Part shown: piece after piece, positions 30,586 to 39,499 of the stretch
How positions within the stretch are numbered: the stretch's first letter is position 1
Layout: every line of letters starts with the position of its first letter
Assembly: GCF_022568815.1 (NCBI RefSeq)
Contig: NZ_JAKZHX010000009.1
Coordinates: 186,001-250,000 of the forward strand
Reading direction: 5' to 3'
Source of the DNA: Undibacterium paludis
Lineage (GTDB): Bacteria; Pseudomonadota; Gammaproteobacteria; Burkholderiales; Burkholderiaceae_D
DNA: 64,000 nucleotides
The notes under the pieces: model-generated
Told to the model about the DNA's origin: nothing
Database searches by the model: none
Seen by the model: the letters and a program-made list of their open reading frames with translations, nothing else
Position numbers and translations under genes: made by a program

Positions 30586-31161
30586 TCATAAAACTCGGGG
30601 TTCTTGATTCCCAAGTTTGAATTTTTCAGTATGCTGACTTAACAGTGAAACAAAGAATTTCAAGGCGCTGGTAGTGCGATCAAAATCGCCCGTGCTCATA
30701 TATTCCAGCACCAGGCCATCAATCACAGCACTGCACAGGGTTGCAATAATGCGACGATCAGCTGATTCAGGTATGCCATGTTCAAGCACAGCCAGCCAAC
30801 TGGAACTCGTATCGGATAGATATTGCGCATAGACTGCGGGGTTTTGCATTGCCAGTACCTGCACCTCAAACAGCAAGCGCACATAACGAATATTGTTCTT
30901 ATCGGTAATCCAGCACCAGAAAGTCTCCATGCTCGCCCCGCCTTGAGCGGTTTGCATCATCTTGACTACTGATTGCTGAACCCGCGAGCGTACCTCTTCC
31001 ATCACGACCGTGATCAGTTTTTCCTTGGACTCGAAGTGATAGATCAATAATCTCGCACTGCTGCCAATTTTCTCTGCCAGTGGCCGTAGCGACAGTTCAG
31101 CCAGGCCATAGCTCAAAAAGTAGTCAAGCGCATTGTCGCGCAGTTCATCTCGTCTAGTCAT
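30586..31161 (-). CDS. TetR-family transcriptional regulator
   Basis: The ATG at 31161 gives a 191-residue protein beginning MTRRDELRDNALDYFLSYGLAELSLRPLAEKIGSSARLLIYHFESKE, a typical TetR helix-turn-helix. The C-terminal domain has no recognisable ligand signature. A 12-codon upstream extension in the same frame is hydrophobic/Cys-rich and unlikely to be translated. It is not divergent from any obvious target, so its regulon is unknown. Confidence 0.9.
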   Translation of the reverse strand: MTRRDELRDNALDYFLSYGLAELSLRPLAEKIGSSARLLIYHFESKEKLITVVMEEVRSRVQQSVVKMMQTAQGGASMETFWCWITDKNNIRYVRLLFEVQVLAMQNPAVYAQYLSDTSSSWLAVLEHGIPESADRRIIATLCSAVIDGLVLEYMSTGDFDRTTSALKFFVSLLSQHTEKFKLGNQEPRVL

Positions 31162-31386
31162 GAAACAGATGTTACATGAAACACTCGTTACATACAAGAA
31201 AATTATTGCACATCATTTAATCGCCCCATATTTCAAGAATGGGCTTGGGCAGCGCAAATTCGAAGATCTGGTCGCAAGCTGCATTACGGGTATTGATTAC
31301 CTTAGTTGCAGTCCCCTGCTATGGCAGAGACACGAGCCCCCTTAGAATTTTTATCTATGCATGCTCCTGTTGGGTCCCCCCAATGC

Positions 31387-31417
31387 AAAAACGCCCGATG
31401 CTATGCATCGGGCGTCT
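31387..31417 (-). terminator. Terminator after ppx
   Basis: The perfect inverted repeat ACGCCCGATG...CATCGGGCGT with a 5-base loop is followed on the minus strand by TTTTTG. It lies 41 bases beyond the ppx stop. Confidence 0.88.
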
Positions 31418-31457
31418 TCACGATTCTTGTTTAATTGAGCAATGAAAGACTGGACAG

Positions 31458-32915
31458 CTAAACACTCGCCCTGACCAAAAAATCTATGCCTATCTCACGC
31501 CATGCTTCAATTTCTTTTTGCAGCCAGTAAGAGACCGTAGGGTGAACACTGACCCAGTCGCGCTTCATTTCCAGCTCTACCCGCCCCTTCATTTTCAGAC
31601 GTATGTCTTCAAAATTGATCTCTGCCCGTGAATGCATGAGCATGACAGCCAGGCGCAGGGCCAGTACGGCCTTGGCAAAATCCTGGTCAACCAGCCCTTC
31701 GCCAAGTTTGCGCAAATTACCTTTTTGGCTGAGGATGAGCTTGCTCATGACTCTTTGTTCACGCGTGGTGAAGCCAGCCATATCTGCATTTTCTATCATG
31801 TAGGCGCCATGCTTGTGATAGCCCGTATGCGAAATCGCCATGCCGACTTCATGCAGGGTGGCGCTCCATTGCAACAGGCGCACATAGATATCAGAAGCCG
31901 GTTTTAATTGCTGATACAGGGACTTGACCATATCTGCCACGCGATTGGCGCGTGACAAATCGGTGTGGAACAGCAGGGCAAAATTCTGCACCGACACTTC
32001 ACGACGGTCACGCTTGGTGGCTCGCAGATACAGATCCCACATCACCCCCATGCGCAGACCAGCCTCGACCGGGAGCAGGATACTGATATTAAATTCTGTC
32101 ATCAGGCCGATCAAAATCGCCAGGCCGCCAACCACCATGGCCACCCGTTCCGGTTTGATGCCACTCAATTCCAGTTGATCGATCTGTCCGCATTGCAGGC
32201 AATACTGCTTGAGGGCATTGAGGCTTTTCAGCGTCAGTGCGCCATCGCCAAGACCACCCTTGCTGATCGCATCAGAAATCGCCCGCATGGTGCCTGACGA
32301 GCCATACGCCTTGCGCCAGTGCTGCGGCTGGTAAGGTGGTGCGGCATCTTCAAACATCGAGCGTGCTGACAGGATGGCAGCATCAAATGCAGCCTCGGTC
32401 AGGCGGCCATCCGGGAAAAAGCTGGCACTGTGCTTGACCGTACCAATGCTAAAAGACTCCACCTTGACGATTTCATGGCCGTGTCCCAGTATTACCTCGG
32501 TCGAACCACCGCCTATGTCCAGTACCAGGCGGCGCTCGCCCGGTATGGAGACTGCATTTGACACACCCATATAGATCAGGCGGCCCTCCTCTTCGCCAGA
32601 AATAACCTCAATGGGGCAACCGATTGCTGCCTCAGCCAGCGGCAACAAGGTACTGGCATTTTTAGCGATGCGAATAGTATTGGTCGCCACCACCCGCAGG
32701 TTTTCAACCGGGTAGGCATTGAGGATTTCACGAAAGCGTGCAAGGCAACTGATTGCCTTCTGCATGGCTTCTGGTGTCAGGTTGCCGCTTTTGTCCAGGC
32801 CAGCTGCCAGCCTGATAGGATCACGGGCACTTTTGATTACCTTGATCGCATCACCTTCATGCCTGGCGATGTGCATACGAAAACTGTTGGAACCCAGGTC
32901 AACGGCGGCCAGCAT
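31458..32915 (-). CDS. ppx: Exopolyphosphatase (Ppx/GppA family)
   Basis: This 485-residue member of the sugar kinase/hsp70/actin superfamily hydrolyses terminal phosphates of polyphosphate or pppGpp. The phosphate-1 motif AAVDLGSNSFRMHIAR is at the start and phosphate-2 LDIGGGSTEVILG near residue 140. A C-terminal HD-like helical domain is present (SATLHEVGMAISHTGYHKHGAYMIENAD). Length fits full-size Ppx. The choice between Ppx and GppA cannot be made by eye. Confidence 0.93.
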   Translation of the reverse strand: MLAAVDLGSNSFRMHIARHEGDAIKVIKSARDPIRLAAGLDKSGNLTPEAMQKAISCLARFREILNAYPVENLRVVATNTIRIAKNASTLLPLAEAAIGCPIEVISGEEEGRLIYMGVSNAVSIPGERRLVLDIGGGSTEVILGHGHEIVKVESFSIGTVKHSASFFPDGRLTEAAFDAAILSARSMFEDAAPPYQPQHWRKAYGSSGTMRAISDAISKGGLGDGALTLKSLNALKQYCLQCGQIDQLELSGIKPERVAMVVGGLAILIGLMTEFNISILLPVEAGLRMGVMWDLYLRATKRDRREVSVQNFALLFHTDLSRANRVADMVKSLYQQLKPASDIYVRLLQWSATLHEVGMAISHTGYHKHGAYMIENADMAGFTTREQRVMSKLILSQKGNLRKLGEGLVDQDFAKAVLALRLAVMLMHSRAEINFEDIRLKMKGRVELEMKRDWVSVHPTVSYWLQKEIEAWREIGIDFLVRASV

Positions 32916-33121
32916 GTTTTCTATCCTTTACTGATGAGGTGTGAGTTTGACGCGCATTGATGCACAATAATGCACATTCAGGCATATAAAGACGCAAACC
33001 ACGATACAAAAACAAAATAAGAGTAAATGATATTAATCATTCTTTATGACTAGTCGGTGACCACCCTTATCTGGAGTGGCGCACTAGCAACAGCCCGCGA
33101 CCGACAACATAAACCCTACTG

Positions 33122-33988
33122 CTACACAAAGAATCGTCTTTGCATCGCTTCCAGTCCCGTTGTCTTCAATACTTCTGCCAGGCGCTCTGCCGGGCGTTTT
33201 GACGGCAAGCCCTTGTATTCTGCCACGATCAATTCATTTTTCATCGAATGCTCCCATCCTACCAGTTCTGTGACCCTGACCTGATAACCATGCGCTTCCA
33301 GTTGCAGGCAGCGCAGCACATTGGTGATCTGGCTGCCAAATTCACGCGTATGGATGGGGTGACGCCACATTTCTGACAAGGGGTTATTTCTGACTGCATC
33401 ACCCTTGGTCTTGCGCAATTCTGCCGCGACCTCAGCCTGGCAGCAAGGCACCAAGACCATGAACTGTGCCTTCTTCTTCAAGGCAAACTGTATCGCATCA
33501 TCGGTTGCCGTATCACAGGCATGCAGGGCCGTGATGATATCGATTTTTTCCGGCAATGCCGCCGAAGTGATGGAATCTGCAACAGACAGGTTTAAAAAAG
33601 ACATGCCGGGAAAATCCAGGCGCTTCGCCAGGTCGGCAGAACGCTGCACCAGCTCATCCCTGGTTTCTATGCCATAGATCCTGGCCTTGCTCTGCGCCTG
33701 CCCCGATTTAAAGAACAGGTCATACAGGATGAATCCCAGATAAGACTTGCCGGCACCATGATCAACCAGGCTGATATCTGCATGATCCTGCTGCAATTTC
33801 TGCAACAAGGGCTCGATGAATTGATACAGATGATAGACCTGCTTCAATTTGCGGCGGCTGTCCTGATTCAGCTTGCCGTCACGCGTCAGTATATGCAGCT
33901 CTTTCAGCAATTCCAGCGACTGGCCGGGACGAATCTCGTGCTTTTCCGAGCTGTCGGTTGTTTCTGTCCTGGCAGTTTTCTTTTTCAT
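33122..33988 (-). CDS. SAM-dependent methyltransferase (Methyltransf_32-like)
   Basis: This soluble 288-residue protein has motif I as DHGAGKSYLGFILYDLFF (near residue 77) and the pairs ALHACDTATDDAI and VPCCQAEV (near 150-190). Those HACD and PCCQ features resemble the methyltransferase family that includes GSTCD and TRM13-like proteins. The substrate is unknown, possibly an RNA. It stands alone, with a charged Lys-rich N-terminus. Confidence 0.8.
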   Translation of the reverse strand: MKKKTARTETTDSSEKHEIRPGQSLELLKELHILTRDGKLNQDSRRKLKQVYHLYQFIEPLLQKLQQDHADISLVDHGAGKSYLGFILYDLFFKSGQAQSKARIYGIETRDELVQRSADLAKRLDFPGMSFLNLSVADSITSAALPEKIDIITALHACDTATDDAIQFALKKKAQFMVLVPCCQAEVAAELRKTKGDAVRNNPLSEMWRHPIHTREFGSQITNVLRCLQLEAHGYQVRVTELVGWEHSMKNELIVAEYKGLPSKRPAERLAEVLKTTGLEAMQRRFFV

Positions 33989-34310
33989 GGCAATCGTTCG
34001 TCGTGCTCAAACATAAGGTCCAGCATGATAAGGCATAAGCCCATTCACGGCAAAAGAAACACAAGCAGGTTCATCAGGAAGATGCAAGCAAGCCACCATA
34101 GCAAGCACCATAACAGGCTTGGGACAAATTTTCGCTGTCAAAACATATATGAAGCATCCGCATCAACTTCACAATGCATGCAAATAATAATTCAACAAGA
34201 TAAATTAGGATAAATATTAACCTATTAGCCATTTAAGCTCTATCCATCGTTTCCAGTACCAGGCAGCGATGCATAAGCATCATCTTTCATCAATGATCAA
34301 GGAAAACAAC
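33989..34310. other. Intergenic region, nothing identified
   Basis: These 322 bases separate divergent genes. I see the upstream region of the plus-strand exported protein with an AAGGAAAACAAC ribosome-binding site before 34311, and an AT-rich part near 34140-34240. No RNA gene, repeat or small gene could be supported. Confidence 0.5.
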
Positions 34311-34892
34311 ATGAGCGATATAGTGAATGAAGCCGAACTGACAGAACCATCCGACCTGAAACGCCGCAGCCTGCTGCAACTGGCTGCGGGCATCGCAGCA
34401 ACAGCGTCAACAGCAGCGGCTTCAGCAACAACAAATCTGCCCGCAACCGGCAAACCCGGTGATTTCCACTTCTTGTCTGGCAACTGGAAAATCAGGCATC
34501 GCCGCCTGAAAGGTGGTGAATGGGATATCTTTGAAGGCGAAGCCAGCGTCGTTGAGATATTGGGCGGCGTCGCCAGCGTGGAAGAACTGCGCATCCCTTT
34601 ACGCAATTTCAGTGGCATGGGCCTGAGGCTGCTGGATGTAGAGCGCAAACTATGGGCTGATTACTGGGTCAATGGAAAGAACGGCATACTCACCCCGCCA
34701 CCATCCTGGGGCAGCTTCAGCAACGGCGCCGGCATCTGGGAATCAGAAGACAAGGACGGCGACCAGACCATCCTGGTACGCGGCGTATGGGACCAGATCA
34801 CCGGCAACACCTGCCGCTGGTACCAGACCATATCACGCGACCAGGGCAAAAGCTGGCAAGAGAACTGGATAATGCACTGGCAGCGTGCCTGA
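34311..34892 (+). CDS. Hypothetical exported protein with twin-arginine-like signal
   Basis: Starting at the ATG with AAGGA seven bases upstream, the 193-residue product has KRRSLLQLAAGIAATAS near residue 16, a twin-arginine-type signal peptide. The mature part (FHFLSGNWKIRHRRLKGGEWDIFEGE and GIWESEDKDGDQTILVRGVWDQITGNTCRWYQTISRDQGKSW) resembles DUF1579-type or lipocalin-like beta-barrel domains, but I cannot place it. It is immediately left of the AT-rich island. Confidence 0.75.
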   Translation: MSDIVNEAELTEPSDLKRRSLLQLAAGIAATASTAAASATTNLPATGKPGDFHFLSGNWKIRHRRLKGGEWDIFEGEASVVEILGGVASVEELRIPLRNFSGMGLRLLDVERKLWADYWVNGKNGILTPPPSWGSFSNGAGIWESEDKDGDQTILVRGVWDQITGNTCRWYQTISRDQGKSWQENWIMHWQRA

Positions 34893-35029
34893 ACACCGAC
34901 AGGTCTTGCCTAACAAACGGCTGATTAGTAAAGCAAACAAGACACATAATAATCAATGCAGCATGCTATGCTTAACATATATCTTTAGATTAACATGTAC
35001 GCAACTATTCAGCTAATTCGGTCCTAAAA

Positions 35030-36229
35030 ATGAATACACCAAAAAATGGATTACTTCGCGATGAGCGAGTTCATTGTTTTTCGCTAATGTCAACAATGAC
35101 AGTACAAAATTATCTATCATTCGTTGAGCCGGCCTACCATACTCGAGGCGGGCTAAGAGGGCAACGAGAGCCGCTCAAAACAACAACTGCACGCAGAATC
35201 AGACAACGAATGATTAGCGACATAGTGAAAGGAGCATTGCTTCCACCGATTGTCATCGGCGTAGTAATAGGTGATGAGAGCAAACTAAATATTCTATCAA
35301 ATAGTACCGACGTTGAAATATTAGACCTTTTAGCCAAAGACCTAGTAAGCCATATTTCCATTATTGATGGGATGCAAAGAACCACGGCTCTACTGGATGC
35401 AATCGCTGAAGCTGAGGCAGTAAAAAATCATCTTGTTCGCGTCGAGATTTGGTTTTCCCAATCCACTGACAACCTTATTTACAGGATGTTAGTACTCAAT
35501 ACAGGACAAGTTCCTTGGAACATTAAGCATCAATTACAAGTTGTCTATGCGCCATTAATTGATGAGATGTCCAGAAAAGTTAAGTTCGTTCGACTCATTT
35601 CACTACCAAGTGGTGGTCGCAGAACAAAAGGAGGAGAATTTAGTGCGGATAATTTAGTAGAGGCATACTTGGCTTTCGGTCTCCGTAGGCTCGAAATTGA
35701 CACACAGGAGACCTTAGCTGATGAATTTTCTCGATTAGATATCGCAGAAAGTTTAGTACTGGACAAATACAACAAATTTTTCTACCCAATAGCACAAGCG
35801 ATGGTTGATCTGGATAAATCATTTTCTCGCTTTGACGATAGCGATGCCGAGTCAAAAGAAGAAACCGAGACTACGAAATTTACTATCGGAAGAAATATTT
35901 TTGATTCACAACCGGCTAGAATCGGTTTTGTAGTGGCATGTTCGTTATACGTACTTGGTCGAATTGGCATGGATCGCACTGTTGAAGATAGTGAAGCAGC
36001 CTTAAATTCTCTTTCATCTGGCGTAGGAAATCTAACAGCACAATTGCAAAGTCTTGAAATGGACGCGTTAAAGGAATTTCTTAGTTTGGAAATTTTGAGT
36101 GAAAAAATAAAATCCGTAAAACGTTCTGCAATTGGTCGCAATGACAGAGTTTTCTTTGAAAAAGCGTTCAAAGTATTAATTGAAGAAGATTTTAACGTTC
36201 CGAACTTAGGCGTCTGCTGGAGAGCCTAA
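35030..36229 (+). CDS. DGQHR/ParB-like domain protein of a putative two-gene defence system
   Basis: This 399-residue protein carries IIDGMQRTTALLDAI (DGMQR at residues 113-117), preceded by REPLKTTTARRIRQRMISDI and IVIGVVIGD. It is followed by YRMLVLNTGQVPWNIKHQL (157-169). This order resembles DGQHR/DndB-like and DUF262/ParB-fold proteins. No signal peptide or membrane segment is seen. The base composition is far more AT-rich than that of the neighbouring genes. It overlaps nothing but ends one base before the next gene, so the pair is coupled. The family call is from motif reading, and function is unproven. Confidence 0.62.
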   Translation: MNTPKNGLLRDERVHCFSLMSTMTVQNYLSFVEPAYHTRGGLRGQREPLKTTTARRIRQRMISDIVKGALLPPIVIGVVIGDESKLNILSNSTDVEILDLLAKDLVSHISIIDGMQRTTALLDAIAEAEAVKNHLVRVEIWFSQSTDNLIYRMLVLNTGQVPWNIKHQLQVVYAPLIDEMSRKVKFVRLISLPSGGRRTKGGEFSADNLVEAYLAFGLRRLEIDTQETLADEFSRLDIAESLVLDKYNKFFYPIAQAMVDLDKSFSRFDDSDAESKEETETTKFTIGRNIFDSQPARIGFVVACSLYVLGRIGMDRTVEDSEAALNSLSSGVGNLTAQLQSLEMDALKEFLSLEILSEKIKSVKRSAIGRNDRVFFEKAFKVLIEEDFNVPNLGVCWRA

Positions 36230-36230
36230 C

Positions 36231-37382
36231 GTGCCGAGGACCAAAAAAGAAATGAATGGATCGATTTTTCAACTCCTATTTGAGCGTGCAGCTAATGAAA
36301 ATGTAATTATTCAGAACGCAGACAAGTCAAGATATATCACCAAGATTAGTGATGAAGATTCTGAGTTGTTGAGTGACGCAAAATTATCAGCACTTCTGCT
36401 TGGACGAAAAAGTCGAATTGTACAAATTGAACATCGCGAGGAAACCTACTTTTGTTTATTTGATTTCCCCGAACCCGATGTACCTCCAGAAGGAATTGAG
36501 GCTACTCCTCTCACTCCCGCTTTGTTTACATGCGCAGTACTGGAAGCCAAAGTTCTTTCGAATGCGACCGGTTCGGAAATAAAAAATGCTATTGAATCAG
36601 ATTTCATTGACAATGCGGGCTATGCCGGACACAAACTTGACGTAATCACACCTCTATTTCCAACAGTTCTAGCCTACAAGGGAAGTGTTTATTATGAGTA
36701 TCAACATGATCTTCAAAGGATTACGGGTTCCTTCATAGCACGCACCCTAGACAATCTTCAGATTGAATTGGAGAGAACCACCATAGAGTCTTTGATCGAT
36801 TTTTTTGAAGCAGGCCCTCGACATATTCCGTATGCCAATATCGTTCGAGGTATGATGACTCTGACGTGGGAAGGTCTATTTCTCGATACTTATCGCTGTA
36901 TAGAGCAAATCTATTCTTGTACGAAAGTTGCTGCTTTAAAAAATGACTGGGCATCGAATAAACCGCTAAGACAATTAGCAGAGTTACTTGAGACGCACTT
37001 GTCTTGGCGACCAAAAGAAGAAGATGCCCTGATAGCGATCTTAGAGAAGTGCGACAAAGCCAGTATCAAGGAAGCTTGCATTTTGCTTCGTATTCCTACA
37101 GAAGAAACAGTACATGTAGATGGGCAAGAGACAGTGCGGCCACGCACTGATGAGAAACTGGCTAAGTCGGTAGCAGGCAATATTTATAGCATTCGAAACA
37201 ACTTAGTACATTATCGACCAATTCATGAAATGGTCAAAAAAAATGATTCAGAGTGGAACTGCATTATTAGGTTAATGCTTAAACTGGTACGTGAAGCTTA
37301 CGAACTATTTGGACCGTCATTTTTTGAGGATGGAATAAGTGCGATCCCAATCCCTCCGCAACAAGAAGTTACGATTGCATAG
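36231..37382 (+). CDS. HEPN-motif protein, partner of the DGQHR-like gene
   Basis: A GTG start preceded by GGAGAG in the end of the previous gene gives 383 residues. The C-terminal region holds SIRNNLVHYRPIHEM (R322-x4-H327), the R-x4-6-H catalytic motif of HEPN ribonucleases, within flanking helices. The N-terminal two thirds are helical and of unknown family. Translational coupling to a DGQHR-like gene in an AT-rich island suggests a toxin/nuclease with a sensor or antitoxin. HEPN assignment is inference from the motif. Confidence 0.6.
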   Translation: MPRTKKEMNGSIFQLLFERAANENVIIQNADKSRYITKISDEDSELLSDAKLSALLLGRKSRIVQIEHREETYFCLFDFPEPDVPPEGIEATPLTPALFTCAVLEAKVLSNATGSEIKNAIESDFIDNAGYAGHKLDVITPLFPTVLAYKGSVYYEYQHDLQRITGSFIARTLDNLQIELERTTIESLIDFFEAGPRHIPYANIVRGMMTLTWEGLFLDTYRCIEQIYSCTKVAALKNDWASNKPLRQLAELLETHLSWRPKEEDALIAILEKCDKASIKEACILLRIPTEETVHVDGQETVRPRTDEKLAKSVAGNIYSIRNNLVHYRPIHEMVKKNDSEWNCIIRLMLKLVREAYELFGPSFFEDGISAIPIPPQQEVTIA

Positions 37383-37732
37383 GTTAGGAATTATTTAACA
37401 CCTGAAAGGTATGGTCGCTCTACAGCAAATTAAGCAAAAATGATCATAGACAATCGCTATGCTATTTTTTTGCTATTCGCATCAATATATCTAGCACATG
37501 CGATGATACACGGTAGGGTAGATTTATAGCCGTAACAAGCCCAGAGAGTGCTTTGGAACAGCATTGTTTATGTCACGCGACCAAATAATTAGTTATGTAT
37601 CGATATCGAGCGCAACAACAATAACTGACGTATATCTAATTGCACACAAGACTCGCATTATTATTTTTGCTTAACCGCCAATGACTATCGTGGTTAGTTA
37701 CATAAATAACCTCAATTGCAGCAGCAGAAATT
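37383..37732. other. AT-rich intergenic region between the HEPN gene and tRNA-Lys
   Basis: These 350 bases have no supported gene. The composition is AT-rich, like the upstream pair, which suggests they belong to the same acquired segment. A strong hairpin starts at 37733. I searched by eye for a copy of the tRNA-Lys 3' end at the left border of the segment and did not see one. Confidence 0.45.
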
Positions 37733-37769
37733 AAAAAAGCCCACGAATCGAAATTCGTGGGCTTTTTTG
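37733..37769 (-). terminator. Terminator downstream of the tRNA-Lys pair
   Basis: A perfect inverted repeat with arms AAAAAAGCCCACGAAT and ATTCGTGGGCTTTTTT and a 4-5 base loop has T runs on both sides. It can act in both directions, ending the tRNA transcript and any transcript from the island. Confidence 0.9.
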
Positions 37770-37776
37770 AGAATTT

Positions 37777-37852
37777 TGGTAGGCCGTGCGGGATTCGAAC
37801 CTGCGACCAACGGATTAAAAGTCCGCTGCTCTACCAGCTGAGCTAACGACCC
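37777..37852 (-). tRNA. tRNA-Lys (anticodon TTT), copy nearest the island
   Basis: This 76-base tRNA begins GGGTCGTTAGCTCAGCTGG and ends GGCCTACCA with CCA encoded. The anticodon loop CTTTTAA reads TTT. It is identical in sequence to the copy at 37918-37993. Confidence 0.96.
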
Positions 37853-37880
37853 AAAACTGCTATGTACTTCTGAAAAATTT

Positions 37881-37909
37881 AAAGACTTAGTAACACGACC
37901 TAAGTCTTT
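37881..37909 (-). other. Hairpin between the two tRNA-Lys genes
   Basis: The arms AAAGACTTAG and CTAAGTCTTT form a 10-base stem with a 9-base loop. It is not followed by a T run, so it is more likely an RNA-processing structure in a tandem tRNA precursor than a terminator. Confidence 0.5.
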
Positions 37910-37917
37910 GGAATTCG

Positions 37918-37993
37918 TGGTAGGCCGTGCGGGATTCGAACCTGCGACCAACGGATTAAAAGTCCGCTGCTCTACCAGCTGAGCTAACGACCC
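37918..37993 (-). tRNA. tRNA-Lys (anticodon TTT), upstream copy
   Basis: A second 76-base tRNA-Lys with encoded CCA and anticodon TTT, identical to its neighbour, lies 65 bases away. The two genes sit in the same orientation as cpoB, 70 bases beyond its stop, with no clear terminator in between. Confidence 0.96.
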
Positions 37994-38063
37994 CCGAAAG
38001 ACCGAAATTATAGTATGTCCCGGACGCTCTGTCAACGGCACTACCAGAATATCGGGCCGGGCC

Positions 38064-38825
38064 TTATTTCAGGGCGGCCAGGCGGTTCTTGGCTGCCTGT
38101 GCAGCTTCGGTGTCAGGGTACTGTGCAATCACGCTTTCCAGGGCTTTTTTAGCAGCTGGTTTTTCTTTCAGTTCGATATGGCAGGATGCGATATTGAGCA
38201 AGGCATCTGGCGCCTTGGGATGGTCAGGATAATTCTTGACCACTTGCTGCATGTTCAAAATCGTATTGCGGAAATCGCGTTGTGCGAAATACGAGAAGCC
38301 CAGCCAGTACTGTGCCGAACCGGCAAACGCAGACTGCGGGTAGTTCACCAGAAAGCTCGAAAACGCCGGTGCAGCATTTTTGTAGTCCCCAGCCTTGAAC
38401 AGGGTCAGCGCTGCATCATAGGCGCGCTGTTCGTTGACATCCACCGTGGCTTCTTTGCCATCGACTGTCATACGCTTGGGTTCCATCTTGCGCATGCGGT
38501 TGTCGAGGTCGATATAAAAATCCTGCTGACGTTTCTGCGTATTTGCCAGGTCGTTGGTCAGTATTTCTATCTGGCCACGCAGCCTGGCTATTTCCGCACG
38601 CAGTTGTTCATTTTCATTTGCCAGTTCCAGAGCGGTGCTCTTGTCAGCCTTGGTCTCCAGCTTGTTGTCAAGACGGGCGCTGACAGCGTCTATCTTGGTG
38701 CGCAGGTCCAGGATAGCCTTGCGCGCTTCGTCATCGTCAAACAGACCGGCAGATGCCATGGATGGCATAAAGGCGCAGGCAAATGCTGCGGCGACAAAAG
38801 TGGAGCGTAGAGAATTCAATTTCAT
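38064..38825 (-). CDS. cpoB: Cell division coordinator CpoB (YbgF), Tol-Pal system
   Basis: This periplasmic protein links outer-membrane constriction (Tol-Pal) to peptidoglycan synthesis. The ATG at 38825 gives 253 residues with a signal peptide, a coiled-coil N-terminal part (residues about 25-110) and TPR repeats at the end (YDAALTLFKAGDYKNAAPAFSSFLVNYPQSAFAGSAQYWLGF, then AKKALESVIAQYPDTEAAQAAKNRL). It follows pal in the usual order. Confidence 0.93.
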   Translation of the reverse strand: MKLNSLRSTFVAAAFACAFMPSMASAGLFDDDEARKAILDLRTKIDAVSARLDNKLETKADKSTALELANENEQLRAEIARLRGQIEILTNDLANTQKRQQDFYIDLDNRMRKMEPKRMTVDGKEATVDVNEQRAYDAALTLFKAGDYKNAAPAFSSFLVNYPQSAFAGSAQYWLGFSYFAQRDFRNTILNMQQVVKNYPDHPKAPDALLNIASCHIELKEKPAAKKALESVIAQYPDTEAAQAAKNRLAALK

Positions 38826-38890
38826 GGCAACCTGAAAAAAATAAAAACCCGCTGGATCAGCCAACATGGCGATCCGGCGTCAAATGCAAA

Positions 38891-38912
38891 GAAAGCCTCT
38901 TACGAGGCTTTC
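38891..38912 (-). terminator. Weak hairpin between pal and cpoB
   Basis: GAAAGCCTC...GAGGCTTTC forms a 9-base stem with a 4-base loop, followed on the minus strand by a short, broken T tract. It may partly terminate transcription after pal and lower cpoB expression. Confidence 0.6.
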
Positions 38913-38924
38913 AGGTATGAAGAA

Positions 38925-39452
38925 TTACTTGTACAGAATGTCGGAACGACGATTTTCTGCCCAAGATGCTTCGTCACTGCCAGTTGCCTTTGGTTTTTCC
39001 TTACCCAGGGAAACTGCTTCAATCTGGGAATCAGATACACCCAGCAAAGTCAGGGATTTACGCACTGCTTCTGCACGTTTTTGACCGAGTGCCAGGTTAT
39101 ATTCACGACCACCGCGTTCATCAGTGTTACCCTGGATCAGGATGTTACGGTTCTTGTTTGCTGCCAGGTATTTGGCGTGAGCCTCAACCACTGGTTTGAA
39201 CTCATCTTTGACAACATAGCTGTCGAAGTCAAAATACACGCTACGTTTTGCCAATGCACCTTGTGTCAGCGGGTCAACAGTTGCTGTTACTGTCTTGACG
39301 CCACTTGTATCTGGCTGGGTGTTGTTGGTGGTGGAGACTGGCTTGTCTTCAACTTTCTTTTCTTCCAGTGGTACTTTGGAAGCACAGGCAGACATCAGAA
39401 CGACGCTGGAAATCAACATGGCCAGGGTTTTGGATTGGGATGTAAAACGCAT
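38925..39452 (-). CDS. pal: Peptidoglycan-associated lipoprotein (Pal)
   Basis: Pal anchors the outer membrane to peptidoglycan. The lipoprotein signal (SSVVLMSACASKV, lipobox cysteine near residue 23) is followed by an OmpA-like C-terminal domain with VYFDFDSYVVKDEFKP and NILIQGNTDERGGREYNLALGQKRAEAV. Length is 175 residues. It sits 47 bases after tolB. Confidence 0.97.
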   Translation of the reverse strand: MRFTSQSKTLAMLISSVVLMSACASKVPLEEKKVEDKPVSTTNNTQPDTSGVKTVTATVDPLTQGALAKRSVYFDFDSYVVKDEFKPVVEAHAKYLAANKNRNILIQGNTDERGGREYNLALGQKRAEAVRKSLTLLGVSDSQIEAVSLGKEKPKATGSDEASWAENRRSDILYK

Positions 39453-39499
39453 TTTCTCTCCTGAAAAATTAAATAATTGAGCAAATAATAAAGTACTGC

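Noticed and set aside
34200-35030. Direct repeat of the tRNA-Lys 3' end at the left border of the AT-rich island
   Set aside because: I looked for GGCCGTGCGGGATTCGAA-like sequence and found no copy, so no attachment site is claimed.
37712-38041. 109-residue open frame over the tRNA-Lys genes, and a repeat mistaken for a CRISPR-like array
   Set aside because: The repeated 76-base units fold as tRNA-Lys with encoded CCA. There are only two copies and the spacer is too long and single for an array.
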